Assembly (NCBI GenBank): GCA_023392575.1
Contig: JAEVYV010000307.1
Span: 1 to 25,657 of the forward strand
Source: Bacteroidota bacterium
GTDB lineage: Bacteria > Bacteroidota > Bacteroidia > Chitinophagales > Chitinophagaceae
DNA length: 25,657 nt
Direction of reading: 5' to 3'
In this document: in pieces, positions 7,283-16,365 of the stretch
Position numbering within the stretch: position 1 is the stretch's first letter
Layout: each line of letters starts with the position of its first letter
The notes under the pieces: generated by a model
What the model was told of the DNA's origin: nothing
What the model saw: the letters and a program-made list of their open reading frames with translations, nothing else
Database searches by the model: none
Made by a program: the position numbers and the translations under genes

Positions 7283-10200
7283 ATGCTACAAACTGCTTCC
7301 TGCGCTAACGAACGCAAAGGAAGGGTGGTTGAGGTATTTGCCGGGTCCCTGATTTACCGCTTATGTGGAGATTGGCAATGGGATCTTCACAGCAATGCGG
7401 TTTTTTGCAGCGATGTCATGTTTTCACTCTCCCGGGAGTTTGAAGGCACCAAGGGAATCATTCACCCCGATGATTTGACTGCCTTAAAACTAAGGCTGGT
7501 GGCGGCGGTTAAGGACCAGGCGTATGATTTTCAGTTCCGGATAATTACTACCTACGGCGAGGTAAGGGAACTGCAGGGGCGTGAGATTTACCTGGTTGAT
7601 GTGGAAGCGGAAAACCACACGGTGACCGATCTGTCTTTTGGCGAGCTGCAACTCTTTGAAATAAAAAAAACACTGGAGCACTACCAGCTCCGGAGGGAGG
7701 CTTATGAAAGCGCCGATAAAATGAACAGTACAGGGGTTTGGTATTTTAATGCCGTAACGGGGGCCGTCTGGTTTTCCGACAATGTGTTCCGCATTTATGG
7801 TCTGGCGCCCCAAAGCCTGAACGTTCACCTGCACATGTTTGCCCCCTTCATCCACCCCGATGATCGGTTTTTGGTGATGGATGCCTTTGATAAAGCCTAC
7901 CAGGAGCAGGTGCCCCTGGATCTTCAATTCCGGATCATCAGCGCCGATGGCAAGGAAAAGACCCTGCATCAAACCACACAATGGACCTATACTGCCAAAG
8001 GCGAAAAGATCATCAAAGGGGTGATCAAAGACGATACAGAACAAAAAGAAGCCGAGTTAAACCAACAACAACTGGAAAACGAACTGCATTTTCAACGGCT
8101 GGTGGCCCTTATGGACGAGCAAGTGGCAGCGATGGGGCACTGGTACCTCAACCCGCTTACACTAAAAGTGGTGTATTCCGACAGTTGTTTCCGCCTGCAC
8201 GGCCTCAAGGCCAAAAGCACGGCCTCCGGGTTGGATACCTTTATCAATTTTGTTCATACCGACGACCGGGAACGGGTAGAAGCCGCGTATGAAAAACTGC
8301 GCACCGAGCATAACTTTCCGCAAATAGAATACCGCATCATCAGGGCGGATGGAAAAATCAGAAACCTGCGGCAGCAGGGAAAGCTGGTGCGGCACGGCGA
8401 GGAAATGATTGTTATGGGCTTTGTGCAGGATATAACTGCCCAACGAATGGCGGAACGGAAAATGGAAGAACTCAAAGAAACAGCTTCGTTCCAGCTTGCC
8501 GCGATTACAGAAATTGAATCAATGGCTGGCATCGGAAGCTGGCTGTGGGACCTGCGCACGGGAAAAATTAGCTGGAGCAAAGGACTGCATCAGTTGCTGG
8601 GGGACAAATCCGGGGAGCTGACGCAAAAGCAGCTGCAAAAACTGGTTTACATAGAAGACCGCAAACGGTTTGACGAGGAACTGGCTTTGGTTGTGCAGGA
8701 AAAAAAGGATGCGGAATTTGAATTCCGGGTGATGCGCCTTGGGGTGCTGCGCCAGGTGCGGGCTTCGTTCAAAATTATTTCGCATGACGAAAAAGAGTTT
8801 TTCCTGGGCATGCTTCAGGATGTCACCACCCAATATGAGATGCGGCGCCAGTTGAATGAGCGCATCCAGCTGAACGATCTTTTTACAGAAAACATCCTGG
8901 ACCGGGTGCTGATTACCGATACCAACCACACCGTCATTCTTTGGAATAAATCATGCGAGGAAGTTTATAAAATAAAAAAGGAAGCCGCCATCGGTAAAAA
9001 TATTTTTGATGTTTTCCCGCACCTGAAAAACGAAGATAAAATCGGCCTGTTCAATGCAGCCCTGAAGGGAGAAACCATCTTCCGGCCCCGGTTCAAATCT
9101 TTTCTGCGCAACGAGTATTACGACCTGCGGCTCATTCCGCTGAAAAACGAAGAAGGGGCGGTGTTTGGCGTCATGCATATGCTGCACGATGTTACCCGCG
9201 AAGTGCTGTTGCAGCAAAGCCTTGCGGAGCGGTTGTATTTTATAGAAAGCCTGGTGGAAGCCTCGGTGAACAGGATCATTGTGATGGACCGCAACATGAA
9301 CTACCTGATATGGAACAAGAGCTGCGAAGAATACTACGGAATAAAGAAAGAAGAGGTTATCGGAAAAAATATTCTGGAGGTTTTTCCCGGCAGCATCAAT
9401 GACCCCGGGTACACCCATTTTAAAAGAGCGTTGCGGGGCGAAACCATTTACATACCGGCGCAGGAGGATGCCGACGGACAATACTACGAGGTCTACCTCA
9501 TTCCTATAAAGAACGAAAGGGAAGAAGTGATTGCGGTCTTGTGGATACTGCAGGATCTTACCAAAGAGTATGTGTTGACCAAGGAATACAAAAAGGCCCA
9601 CGCCATTCTGGATACGCTGAACGAAGCCTGCTTTGAACTAAACACCGACCACAAAATTGTGTATATCAATAAAAGCGCTGCGGCCTTGTCGGACAAAGGC
9701 AAGGATGAACTTTTGAACAAAACGCTGTGGATTCTGTTTCCGAAGCTGATTGACTCGGAACTTTATCCGGCGGTTCAGCGTGTTTTGGAAGAAGGCAAGG
9801 CCGTGCAACAGGAATTTTTATCCCCCATCACCAACCGGTGGACCTATGCCATTGCCACGCCTTCCGATGCCGGGGTCATTCTTTTGCTTTACGATATACA
9901 GGAAATAAAGGAGGCCCGGGAAAAACTGGAGCAGGAGCACCGCCGGCTCAAAGAAACCCAGGAGATTGGGCATATTGGAAGCTTTGAGTGGGACCGGGTG
10001 TCCAAAACCATTTTCTGGTCCGACGAACTTTACCGCATATTTGGTTTGCAGCCAAACAGCGAGGAAATCACCATGACCCGCATTCGGGACCTCGTTCATC
10101 CGGACGACCGGGAAACGGTGGCCCGGGTCATTTTCCTCTCCATTCAAAAGCCAAGCCAATACGAATTGGAGTTCAGGGTTGTTGGGGAAAATGGAGAGGT

Positions 10201-11842
10201 GCGTTTTTTGAATTCTGTGTTTGAAAGCACTGCCGACGGGCAGGGCCTTATTACAAAGATGCGGGGCATAGGGCAGGATGTAACGGAGCGCAGGCAGGCC
10301 GAGGAAAGGGTGCAGGAAAGCCAGAACCTTTTATACGAAACCACCCTGGCCACCCCCGATGCCATCAGCATATTTGATCTGAAAGCCCGGCAGTCCATAC
10401 TGTTGAACAATTGCCTGGCCGAGTGGGTGGGCCTGGATGCCGAAGAAATGAACCGTATGGGCTATGAGGGAAGGCTGGAACTGGTACACCCCGACGACCG
10501 TCAGCGCTTGGAGGAGTTTAACGAAAGCATGCGTTCTGCCGAAGGGTCTGCCATACGAACAATCGAATACCGCTTGCAAACCCCAAGGGGCCTCTTGTGG
10601 ATCAGGGATCGATCCAAAGTATTCAAAAGGGACAAGGAGGGCCATCCCACCCACTTGCTTAGTGTGCTTCAGGATCTGACAAAGGAAATGGAATTGCGCA
10701 ACCAAATGTTGGAACGAAGCCGCTACGCCGAAACAATCATCGACAGCAGCATCGACCGGATAATGGTTTACGACGCCGACTTCAACATCATCGGCTGGAA
10801 TAAAAGATCGGAACTGGGTACGGGCATGTCGAAGGAGCAGATGATGGGCAAAAACTTTTTTGAGCTTTTCCCCAGGGTAACCGAAGACAAAGTGCTGACC
10901 AAGGCGTTCCGGGCCGCGGCGGCTGGAAATTACACCCATGTGCTGGCCCGCAAAGGCGTGTATTCACCGGCGTTTTACGAACACTTTTTTATTTCCTTAA
11001 AAAAAGAAGACGGAACGACCTATGCCGTTCTGCATACCATGCACGATGTGTCGCATATGGTTCACCAAAAGGAAGAACTCAGAGAATTGAACCGCATTCT
11101 GGCACAAAAAAATAAGGAGCTGGAAGAAAAGAGTGAGGAGATTGGTTCCTTTGCCTTTATTGCCAGTCATGACCTCAGAGAACCTTTGCGAAAATTGCAT
11201 ACGTTCAGCGACTGGCTGTTGCAGCGGGAAGGAGACCGGATGTCGGAAACAGGAAAAAACTTCATCAAAAAAATTGCCCTTTCGGTTCGCCGCATGGACA
11301 TGCTCATTGAAGATGTATTGACCCTGGCAAAGATTGGTTCCGACCGAAAACGGGAGATCAAAATAGACCTCAACGCTGTCCTGGAAAGGGTAGTGGGCAA
11401 TATGAAAGATTACCTGAGGGAAAAGGGAGCAGAGCTGATTGTGGATGTGCTGCCGGTTATTTCGGGAAACGACAACCAGATATTCTATCTTTTTAGAAAC
11501 CTTATCAGCAATGCCGTTAAGTTTCAGCCGCCGGGCAACCAGCCGGTGGTTAAAATTGTTTTTGAACAGGTGGAAGGCAGCACTGAGGGTTATGCCGATC
11601 CGGTACCGCCCGGCAACTATCACAAAATTTCATTCATCGACAATGGCCTGGGCTTCGAAGAACACTATTTTAAAAAAATATTTCAGGTTTTTCAGCGCCT
11701 ACACAATATAGAAGAATACGAAGGTACGGGCATGGGGTTAGCCATTTGCCGAAAGATCATGGAGAATCATAATGGCTACATAAGGGTGAAGAGCCAACCG
11801 GGGAAGGGGTCTGTATTTTGTTGCTATTTCCCTATTGTTTAA
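7283..11842 (+). CDS. Ten-PAS cytoplasmic histidine kinase
   Basis: Very large soluble sensor kinase (1519 aa from ATG 7283, after AAGAAG; a TTG at 7271 adds four residues). I count ten PAS units, at about residues 24-110, 142-255, 276-392, 411-518, 530-640, 652-762, 772-878, 893-1003, 1012-1133 and 1148-1256. Units 1-3, 8 and 9 carry the PAS_3-type HPDD/HTDD signature. Units 5 and 6 share WNKSCEExYxIKKE and IGKNI, which suggests internal duplication. A short coiled coil (to about 1287) leads to HisKA with His1296 in ASHDLREPLRK, then HATPase_c with NLISNAVKF, DNGLGFEE and GTGMGLAI. There is no membrane helix and no receiver domain. It probably integrates several cytoplasmic cues and passes phosphate to an unlinked regulator. 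A terminator follows. Confidence 0.93.
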   Translation: MLQTASCANERKGRVVEVFAGSLIYRLCGDWQWDLHSNAVFCSDVMFSLSREFEGTKGIIHPDDLTALKLRLVAAVKDQAYDFQFRIITTYGEVRELQGREIYLVDVEAENHTVTDLSFGELQLFEIKKTLEHYQLRREAYESADKMNSTGVWYFNAVTGAVWFSDNVFRIYGLAPQSLNVHLHMFAPFIHPDDRFLVMDAFDKAYQEQVPLDLQFRIISADGKEKTLHQTTQWTYTAKGEKIIKGVIKDDTEQKEAELNQQQLENELHFQRLVALMDEQVAAMGHWYLNPLTLKVVYSDSCFRLHGLKAKSTASGLDTFINFVHTDDRERVEAAYEKLRTEHNFPQIEYRIIRADGKIRNLRQQGKLVRHGEEMIVMGFVQDITAQRMAERKMEELKETASFQLAAITEIESMAGIGSWLWDLRTGKISWSKGLHQLLGDKSGELTQKQLQKLVYIEDRKRFDEELALVVQEKKDAEFEFRVMRLGVLRQVRASFKIISHDEKEFFLGMLQDVTTQYEMRRQLNERIQLNDLFTENILDRVLITDTNHTVILWNKSCEEVYKIKKEAAIGKNIFDVFPHLKNEDKIGLFNAALKGETIFRPRFKSFLRNEYYDLRLIPLKNEEGAVFGVMHMLHDVTREVLLQQSLAERLYFIESLVEASVNRIIVMDRNMNYLIWNKSCEEYYGIKKEEVIGKNILEVFPGSINDPGYTHFKRALRGETIYIPAQEDADGQYYEVYLIPIKNEREEVIAVLWILQDLTKEYVLTKEYKKAHAILDTLNEACFELNTDHKIVYINKSAAALSDKGKDELLNKTLWILFPKLIDSELYPAVQRVLEEGKAVQQEFLSPITNRWTYAIATPSDAGVILLLYDIQEIKEAREKLEQEHRRLKETQEIGHIGSFEWDRVSKTIFWSDELYRIFGLQPNSEEITMTRIRDLVHPDDRETVARVIFLSIQKPSQYELEFRVVGENGEVRFLNSVFESTADGQGLITKMRGIGQDVTERRQAEERVQESQNLLYETTLATPDAISIFDLKARQSILLNNCLAEWVGLDAEEMNRMGYEGRLELVHPDDRQRLEEFNESMRSAEGSAIRTIEYRLQTPRGLLWIRDRSKVFKRDKEGHPTHLLSVLQDLTKEMELRNQMLERSRYAETIIDSSIDRIMVYDADFNIIGWNKRSELGTGMSKEQMMGKNFFELFPRVTEDKVLTKAFRAAAAGNYTHVLARKGVYSPAFYEHFFISLKKEDGTTYAVLHTMHDVSHMVHQKEELRELNRILAQKNKELEEKSEEIGSFAFIASHDLREPLRKLHTFSDWLLQREGDRMSETGKNFIKKIALSVRRMDMLIEDVLTLAKIGSDRKREIKIDLNAVLERVVGNMKDYLREKGAELIVDVLPVISGNDNQIFYLFRNLISNAVKFQPPGNQPVVKIVFEQVEGSTEGYADPVPPGNYHKISFIDNGLGFEEHYFKKIFQVFQRLHNIEEYEGTGMGLAICRKIMENHNGYIRVKSQPGKGSVFCCYFPIV

Positions 11843-11871
11843 AGCCCAACCAGGCTACTTGCTTGCTGTAC

Positions 11872-11896
11872 AAATGCCACCTGCGGGTGGCTTTTG
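11872..11896 (+). terminator. Intrinsic terminator after the ten-PAS kinase
   Basis: GCCACC (11876-11881) pairs with GGTGGC (11886-11891) around a TGCG loop, followed by TTTTG. A CAAA before the stem extends the pairing. It lies 34 bases after the kinase stop codon. Confidence 0.7.
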
Positions 11897-12064
11897 TGTG
11901 TAGTGGCCTGTCCTTTTTCAACAGCCAAGGTGCTGAGCCGTTGTGTCCGCATTCTTCTTTCATACCGAACGAATATTCGTACCTTAATAGTGCCTTTCCC
12001 TCTCAAAGCTCCTTCTGTACTTTTTGGAGATTTTCGCCCATTCGATAACCTTAAATTTTCCAAA

Positions 12065-12646
12065 ATGAAACAGCTACTTACACTTCTTTTTTCAATGGCC
12101 TTTTTATGGCAACCTGTTACGAGTCTGGCCCAGGATACCACGGCCATGGCAAAAGCCAAAGTCCGCAGCAACAAAAAAATGCGAATGGAGGAGCATAAGA
12201 TGAAAGGGGAAACGGCTACAAGCTATCCGTACGCGGCCGAATATTCTTCCCGGTTCAAGATCGGAAACCAGGAATACAGCCGGATGATTTTGCAATTATG
12301 GAAAGATTGGGATAACAACCAGCTGGATCTGCACAATGATTATTTTTCCGACACCCTAACCTTTCAGGCGCCTACAGGCGAGGTGATACACGGCAAGGAT
12401 AAGTTCACGGCCTCCGGTCGGCAGCAAAGGGATATGTTTTCCAATGTAAAAAGTAGTGTGGAAGCATGGGTGCCCATCCGGAGCATGGACAAAAACCAGG
12501 ACTGGGTGGCCGTTTGGGGGCGGGAAGAAGACACGGGTAAGGACGGAAAGGTTTCTACCAACATGATCCACGAAATATGGGGCTTTAACAAAGACGGAAA
12601 AATTGTGTTTTACCGGCAGTACACGGCGGCCCCTCCTAAGGAATAA
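12065..12646 (+). CDS. Secreted NTF2/SnoaL-like protein
   Basis: Exported protein of 193 aa from ATG 12065. The signal peptide runs to about residue 22-23 (MKQLLTLLFSMAFLWQPVTSLAQ). It is followed by a basic linker (AKAKVRSNKKMRMEEHKMKG) and, from about residue 70, an NTF2-like fold. The fold shows a helix with EYSRMILQLWKDWDNNQLDLH, then DYFSDTLTFQAPTGEVIHGKDKF and strands ending EIWGFNKDGKIVFYRQY. This matches the SnoaL/DUF4440 pattern of 'total damage minus dose' pocket proteins used as small-molecule binding or enzyme domains. Active residues and ligand are not known. The open frame extends upstream to 11894, but that part lacks a signal and overlaps the terminator region, so it is not used. 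The next gene follows after 96 bp that hold a long hairpin. Confidence 0.75.
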   Translation: MKQLLTLLFSMAFLWQPVTSLAQDTTAMAKAKVRSNKKMRMEEHKMKGETATSYPYAAEYSSRFKIGNQEYSRMILQLWKDWDNNQLDLHNDYFSDTLTFQAPTGEVIHGKDKFTASGRQQRDMFSNVKSSVEAWVPIRSMDKNQDWVAVWGREEDTGKDGKVSTNMIHEIWGFNKDGKIVFYRQYTAAPPKE

Positions 12647-12668
12647 GCCTTGGCGCAGTTAGTCCGTC

Positions 12669-12723
12669 CGCAAGGCTTGCGCAGCTCCAAACTACCGGCC
12701 AGTGTGGCAGGTAATTTGGAGCT
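12669..12723. repeat. Palindromic element: two nested hairpins
   Basis: AGCTCCAAA (12683-12691) is the exact inverse of TTTGGAGCT (12715-12723). Between them TACC/GGTA and GCCA/TGGC also pair, leaving a GTG loop. The stem is 19 positions with two mismatches. Immediately to the left CGCAAG-G-CTTGCG (12669-12681) is another perfect palindrome. There is no T-tract, so it is not a simple terminator. It resembles a REP-type intergenic element, but no second copy is visible in the window. Confidence 0.6.
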
Positions 12724-12742
12724 GTCTTGCAAATGGTTGTTT

Positions 12743-12991
12743 ATGATCAGAGCTTTGTTATTTGCAGCGGTTTCATTGGCGGCCGCCGGTTGTTCCAATG
12801 GCAGCAACCGCAACACCAGTACACCCGACACAACGGGAACAACGAACGCCAATGCCACGCAAACCGACACCGGTTTAACCGATACAGCGGGTACCGGTAC
12901 CAGCACCGGAGAAGGAACCACTACCGGTGGCACCAGCACCGGCAGCAGTGGTTCGCATACAACAGACACATCCGGCCGCCGCAAGCCCTGA
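12743..12991 (+). CDS. Small Thr/Gly/Ser-rich lipoprotein
   Basis: From ATG 12743 this 82-aa protein starts with a clear lipoprotein signal (MIRALLFAAVSLAAAGC, Cys17 in a textbook lipobox). The rest is a low-complexity tail of Thr, Gly, Ser and Asn (for example TTGTTNANATQTDTG and STGEGTTTGG) with no hydrophobic core, ending GRRKP. Such proteins are likely flexible, surface or periplasmic tethers. No function is known. The frame stays open up to 12650, but the extra 31 residues run through the palindromic hairpin and destroy the signal peptide, so they are excluded. An overlapping minus-strand frame (12610-13002) is judged a shadow. Confidence 0.6.
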   Translation: MIRALLFAAVSLAAAGCSNGSNRNTSTPDTTGTTNANATQTDTGLTDTAGTGTSTGEGTTTGGTSTGSSGSHTTDTSGRRKP

Positions 12992-12994
12992 GGC

Positions 12995-13009
12995 TGCCAC
13001 ACAGTGGCA
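12995..13009. terminator. Short hairpin between convergent genes
   Basis: TGCCAC (12995-13000) pairs with GTGGCA (13004-13009) around ACA, just after the small lipoprotein stop and 65 bp after the end of the minus-strand GH1-RmlD gene. There is no T-tract on either strand, so it is a weak terminator at best. Confidence 0.3.
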
Positions 13010-13073
13010 TAACGGTAAGGCCCACCGCATTAGCGCTCTTGGTGCTATAGGTCCTTTTAGAAGCCGCCGCAAG

Positions 13074-15257
13074 CTAAGCGATCTTTCGTTTTTCTTTGGC
13101 TTCTTCGAAAAGATAGCGCTCCAGTGCATTTTCCAAACTGGGGAGCAAGTGGCCTCTTTCACTGGCCAGAACGCTGTAATTAGGACGCCTGGCCACGTAG
13201 TTCATTTCGTGAGCCGCAACAGCATGAATCAGTGATTTGTCAAGATCAAGTTTTTCCGCCACATGGTAAGCCAGATCGGCCCAGGTAATGGCCCCCTGGT
13301 TGGCCAGGTGCCAAATGCCGGCCTCCTTGTCTATGAGTAGGTCAAGCGTGGTGTGAACCAGGTCGGGAACATAGGTTGGGGAGATAAAAACATCTTTGGC
13401 CACCCTGATGCTTTCGTCTTGTTGGAGCTGTTTGTTTACGTAGTGCACAAAATTGTATTCGTCCCATGGGCCAAAAAAGGCGCTGGTTCGGATAATGAGC
13501 GAAGAAGGCGCCTCCTTCAAGACATTTATTTCGCAGCGCAGCTTGCTTTCGCCATAAATATTTAACGGATTGGGCGGATCGCTTTCTGTATAAGGGATGC
13601 TCTTCTTCCCATCAAAAACCAGGTCGCTGGAGAAGTTGATCAGTTGGATGGCTCTTCTGCTGCAAGCTACTGCCAGGTTGTGTGGCCCCGTGGTATTGTC
13701 CTTAAAGCAGTTGCCGCCATCGTTTTCGGCATCATCCACCCGAACATAACCAGCGGCATTGATGATGGCCCAGGGTTGGTAGTGTTCAACTGTTCTTTCA
13801 ATTTGGCTGATGTCGCTGATATCGCAGTCCTGCCGGCTGAGCAACCGGTAGCTGATGCAGCGCTGATCGCAAATTTTTGCAAAGGCCTTTCCCAGCGTTC
13901 CGTTTTTTCCAATGATTAAAACAGGCGCATGGTTGTTTCTGGGGTTCATGCGTATTTCGGGTATGGCCGGCCCGTATAAGATACGGGAACTTCTTTGCCA
14001 CCACCCCTGTTCGTCGGATAGGGGATGATGGCAGTGGGCTGAGCGGGTGATGTTTGTAATGAAGTGGGCCAAGGCCGTGGGCCGCAAAGAACCATTACGC
14101 AGGTCAAAAGCCCCCGGCTCATAATCGCCGCCCGGATGGGTTAATAGCCTGTTCCAGCCATAAGAGCCCAGAAGGGCCCAACTGGTAATGGCTTTGATGG
14201 GTATGCCTTCTTTTGCCAGTTTGTTTGACGTCTCCCAAACATGCTTGAACCACCGCAGTTGTTCTTCCCGATGGGAGTGCAGGTGCACTTCTGTAACGGC
14301 CATTGGTTTTTGGTAGCGGCCCCATGCTTCTTTCAGCAAAACTTCCAAACCGGTTTCTTCTTCCAGTTCTACCCGAACGGCTTCTACATCGGCATACCGG
14401 TGCCGGCCATTGCCGCCGTGTGCATGCTGGGGATACAGGTGCAGGCGTTCGTCCAGGTATCTTTCCGAAGTGAGGTAGTGATTAAAGCCAAACACGTCGG
14501 GTGTGCACAGATGGTCCCAAAAGAACCGCAGATCTTTTGCCGGAATACCCAGCCCCGAAAAAAACTTCCATAGCTTATGGCGTTTGTTAAACCGGCCGCA
14601 CAGGATGTCGTAGGTAAGCCATCGTCTTTCGTTTTCAAAAGCGGCCTGGTATTTCAGTTTAGGGGTGCTGTAGATTTTTCCGAGGTCTTCGGTCTGTATC
14701 AACTGCGCTGCGGGATTTATTTTCCGAATCTCCTGCATGGAAAGTACCACTCCTTTCAGCTGGTTCAAAAGCATTTGGGCAAAGGCTTTTGCCGAATGCT
14801 GATGCGGATACCAAAGACCGTACAAGCCACTGAAACGCGCCGTGGTCAAAGGTTCGTTGACAGGAGTATAATTATTGATCCAGGGGAACTGTTCGACAAC
14901 TTGCTTTGCATATTGCGCAAGCAAATGCGGAAAATCGGGATCCAGAAGGCTGGTGAAGGCGGGTCCGCTGCCATGGTGCACCAAACCTGCAATAACATCA
15001 ACCTTATGTGCCTTTAACTCGTTGAGCTGCATCTCAGCCCATGTCCAGTCAATGGCGCTGTTTTTTTTCGGCTGGTGCTTTTCCCAAAGTATGGGATACC
15101 TTATTTTCTTTATGCCGAGCCCCGCAACAGCGGCTATGTCACCTTCCCGGTTGTAGTGCCCCGAATAATCCAGTTGATCAAAAAAATCTTTTTTAACTCT
15201 GTTGATTGTGGATTCAATTCCGCCCCAAATCTCAGGATTGTAAAACGGTTTGTCCAT
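13074..15257 (-). CDS. GH1-like glycosidase fused to RmlD-like sugar-nucleotide reductase
   Basis: Two-domain soluble protein of 727 aa. Residues 1 to about 405 form a glycoside hydrolase family 1 TIM barrel, with candidate acid/base Glu135 in TPVNEPLTTA and candidate nucleophile Glu323 in AVTEVHLHSH. The C-terminal part (about 444-727) is an extended SDR like RmlD (dTDP-4-dehydrorhamnose reductase), with the Rossmann motif G450xxG453xxG456, Ser543/544 (NFSSDLVFDG) and catalytic Tyr568-xxx-Lys572 (IYGESK). No signal peptide is present, so it is cytoplasmic. This fusion recurs in some bacterial genomes (my recollection of annotated proteins); its reaction is not established. Its ATG lies inside the end of the mutase gene (26-bp overlap), so translation is coupled. 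It is last in a three-gene operon, which suggests it makes or edits a sugar donor or lipid-linked glycan. Confidence 0.85.
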   Translation of the reverse strand: MDKPFYNPEIWGGIESTINRVKKDFFDQLDYSGHYNREGDIAAVAGLGIKKIRYPILWEKHQPKKNSAIDWTWAEMQLNELKAHKVDVIAGLVHHGSGPAFTSLLDPDFPHLLAQYAKQVVEQFPWINNYTPVNEPLTTARFSGLYGLWYPHQHSAKAFAQMLLNQLKGVVLSMQEIRKINPAAQLIQTEDLGKIYSTPKLKYQAAFENERRWLTYDILCGRFNKRHKLWKFFSGLGIPAKDLRFFWDHLCTPDVFGFNHYLTSERYLDERLHLYPQHAHGGNGRHRYADVEAVRVELEEETGLEVLLKEAWGRYQKPMAVTEVHLHSHREEQLRWFKHVWETSNKLAKEGIPIKAITSWALLGSYGWNRLLTHPGGDYEPGAFDLRNGSLRPTALAHFITNITRSAHCHHPLSDEQGWWQRSSRILYGPAIPEIRMNPRNNHAPVLIIGKNGTLGKAFAKICDQRCISYRLLSRQDCDISDISQIERTVEHYQPWAIINAAGYVRVDDAENDGGNCFKDNTTGPHNLAVACSRRAIQLINFSSDLVFDGKKSIPYTESDPPNPLNIYGESKLRCEINVLKEAPSSLIIRTSAFFGPWDEYNFVHYVNKQLQQDESIRVAKDVFISPTYVPDLVHTTLDLLIDKEAGIWHLANQGAITWADLAYHVAEKLDLDKSLIHAVAAHEMNYVARRPNYSVLASERGHLLPSLENALERYLFEEAKEKRKIA

Positions 15258-16365
15258 TAATATAAGTTTCAGGTTGTCCTTGCACGATTTTTTTGAAGGT
15301 GGTTAAGGCCTGGGCCACTACCTGATCCATATTGTAATACTTGTAGGTTGCCAAACGCCCAACAAAATACGTGTTGGTCATCGAAGCCGCCAATTGCTGG
15401 TATTTTTTATACAATTCTGCATTTTCCGGACGGGGCACAGGATAATAAGGATCGCCTTCTGCCTTCGGGAATTCATAAACAATGGCTGTCTTCGGGTGTT
15501 TTTGGCCGGTAAGATATTTAAAGTCGGTAATTCTGGTGTACAATTGTTCGTTGGGATAGTTCACCGTTCCCGTTGGCTGAAAAACTTCCTCGTCGATGGT
15601 TTCAAATTTAAATTCCAGCGAACGATAGGGCAGTTTTCCATAGCAGTAGTTGAAGTATTCATCCACCGGTCCGGTAAAGATCAGGCTTTGATAGGGAACA
15701 ACATCAATGATTTCTTTGTAATCGGTATTCAACATTATTTTGATGTTGGGATGCTTCAACATATTTTGAAACATGTTTGTATATCCATGCAGGGGCATTG
15801 CCTGATAGGTATCGGTAAAATACCGGTTGTCCCGGTTGGTTCGTGTAGGCACACGGGCCGTGACGCTGGCATCCAATTCCGAAGGATCAAGATTCCACAT
15901 TTTTTTGGTATAGCCTCTAAAAAATTTTTCATACAATTCACGTCCCACTTTGCTCACCACCACGTCTTCGGAAGTTTTTATGCCTGTTACCCGTTCGGCT
16001 TTCGTGGCAAAAAAGCTTTCTACCTCCGAGCTGTTCAAGTTTAATCCATAGAGCTGGTTAATGGTGTTCAAGTTGATGGGAATGGGCACCAGCTGGCCAT
16101 CCACACTGGCCAGTACTTTGTGTTCGTATGGCCGCCAGGGGGTGAACTGTCCCAGGTATTCGAAAACTTCTTTGGAGTTGGTATGAAAAATATGCGGCCC
16201 GTATTTGTGAATTAAAATTCCGTCTGTGTTGTAATGGTCATACGCGTTGCCGCCTATGTGGTCGCGTTTGTCAATGATCAAAACTTTTTTATTGGATTGA
16301 GAAGCCAAACGTTCAGCCAACACACTACCGGCAAAGCCGGCGCCGACAATCAGGTAATCAAACAT
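15232..16365 (-). CDS. glf: UDP-galactopyranose mutase
   Basis: Flavoenzyme that interconverts UDP-galactopyranose and UDP-galactofuranose in the cytoplasm, supplying galactofuranose for surface glycans. It has 377 aa, about the usual length. The FAD dinucleotide site is at the start (VGAGFAGSVLAERL, G8xG10xxG13) with the second flavin motif HIGGNAYDHY (36-45). The family's GPHIFHTN (56-63), RYFTDTYQAMPLHGYT and the C-terminal GRLATYKYYNMDQVV are all present. The start ATG 16365 overlaps the glycosyltransferase stop by 8 bp (ATGTTTGA) and its own end overlaps the GH1-RmlD start by 26 bp, so the three genes form one translationally coupled operon. The presence of the enzyme implies a galactofuranose-containing polymer. 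Confidence 0.95.
   Translation of the reverse strand: MFDYLIVGAGFAGSVLAERLASQSNKKVLIIDKRDHIGGNAYDHYNTDGILIHKYGPHIFHTNSKEVFEYLGQFTPWRPYEHKVLASVDGQLVPIPINLNTINQLYGLNLNSSEVESFFATKAERVTGIKTSEDVVVSKVGRELYEKFFRGYTKKMWNLDPSELDASVTARVPTRTNRDNRYFTDTYQAMPLHGYTNMFQNMLKHPNIKIMLNTDYKEIIDVVPYQSLIFTGPVDEYFNYCYGKLPYRSLEFKFETIDEEVFQPTGTVNYPNEQLYTRITDFKYLTGQKHPKTAIVYEFPKAEGDPYYPVPRPENAELYKKYQQLAASMTNTYFVGRLATYKYYNMDQVVAQALTTFKKIVQGQPETYINGQTVLQS

Noticed and set aside
11894..12064. Longer N-terminus for the NTF2-like protein
   Set aside because: It would bury the signal peptide and run back into the kinase terminator.
12610..13002. 130-codon minus-strand frame over the NTF2-like end and the small lipoprotein
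   Set aside because: Val/Pro-rich translation is the mirror of the Thr/Gly-rich lipoprotein codons; no signal or domain, while the plus frame has a textbook lipobox.
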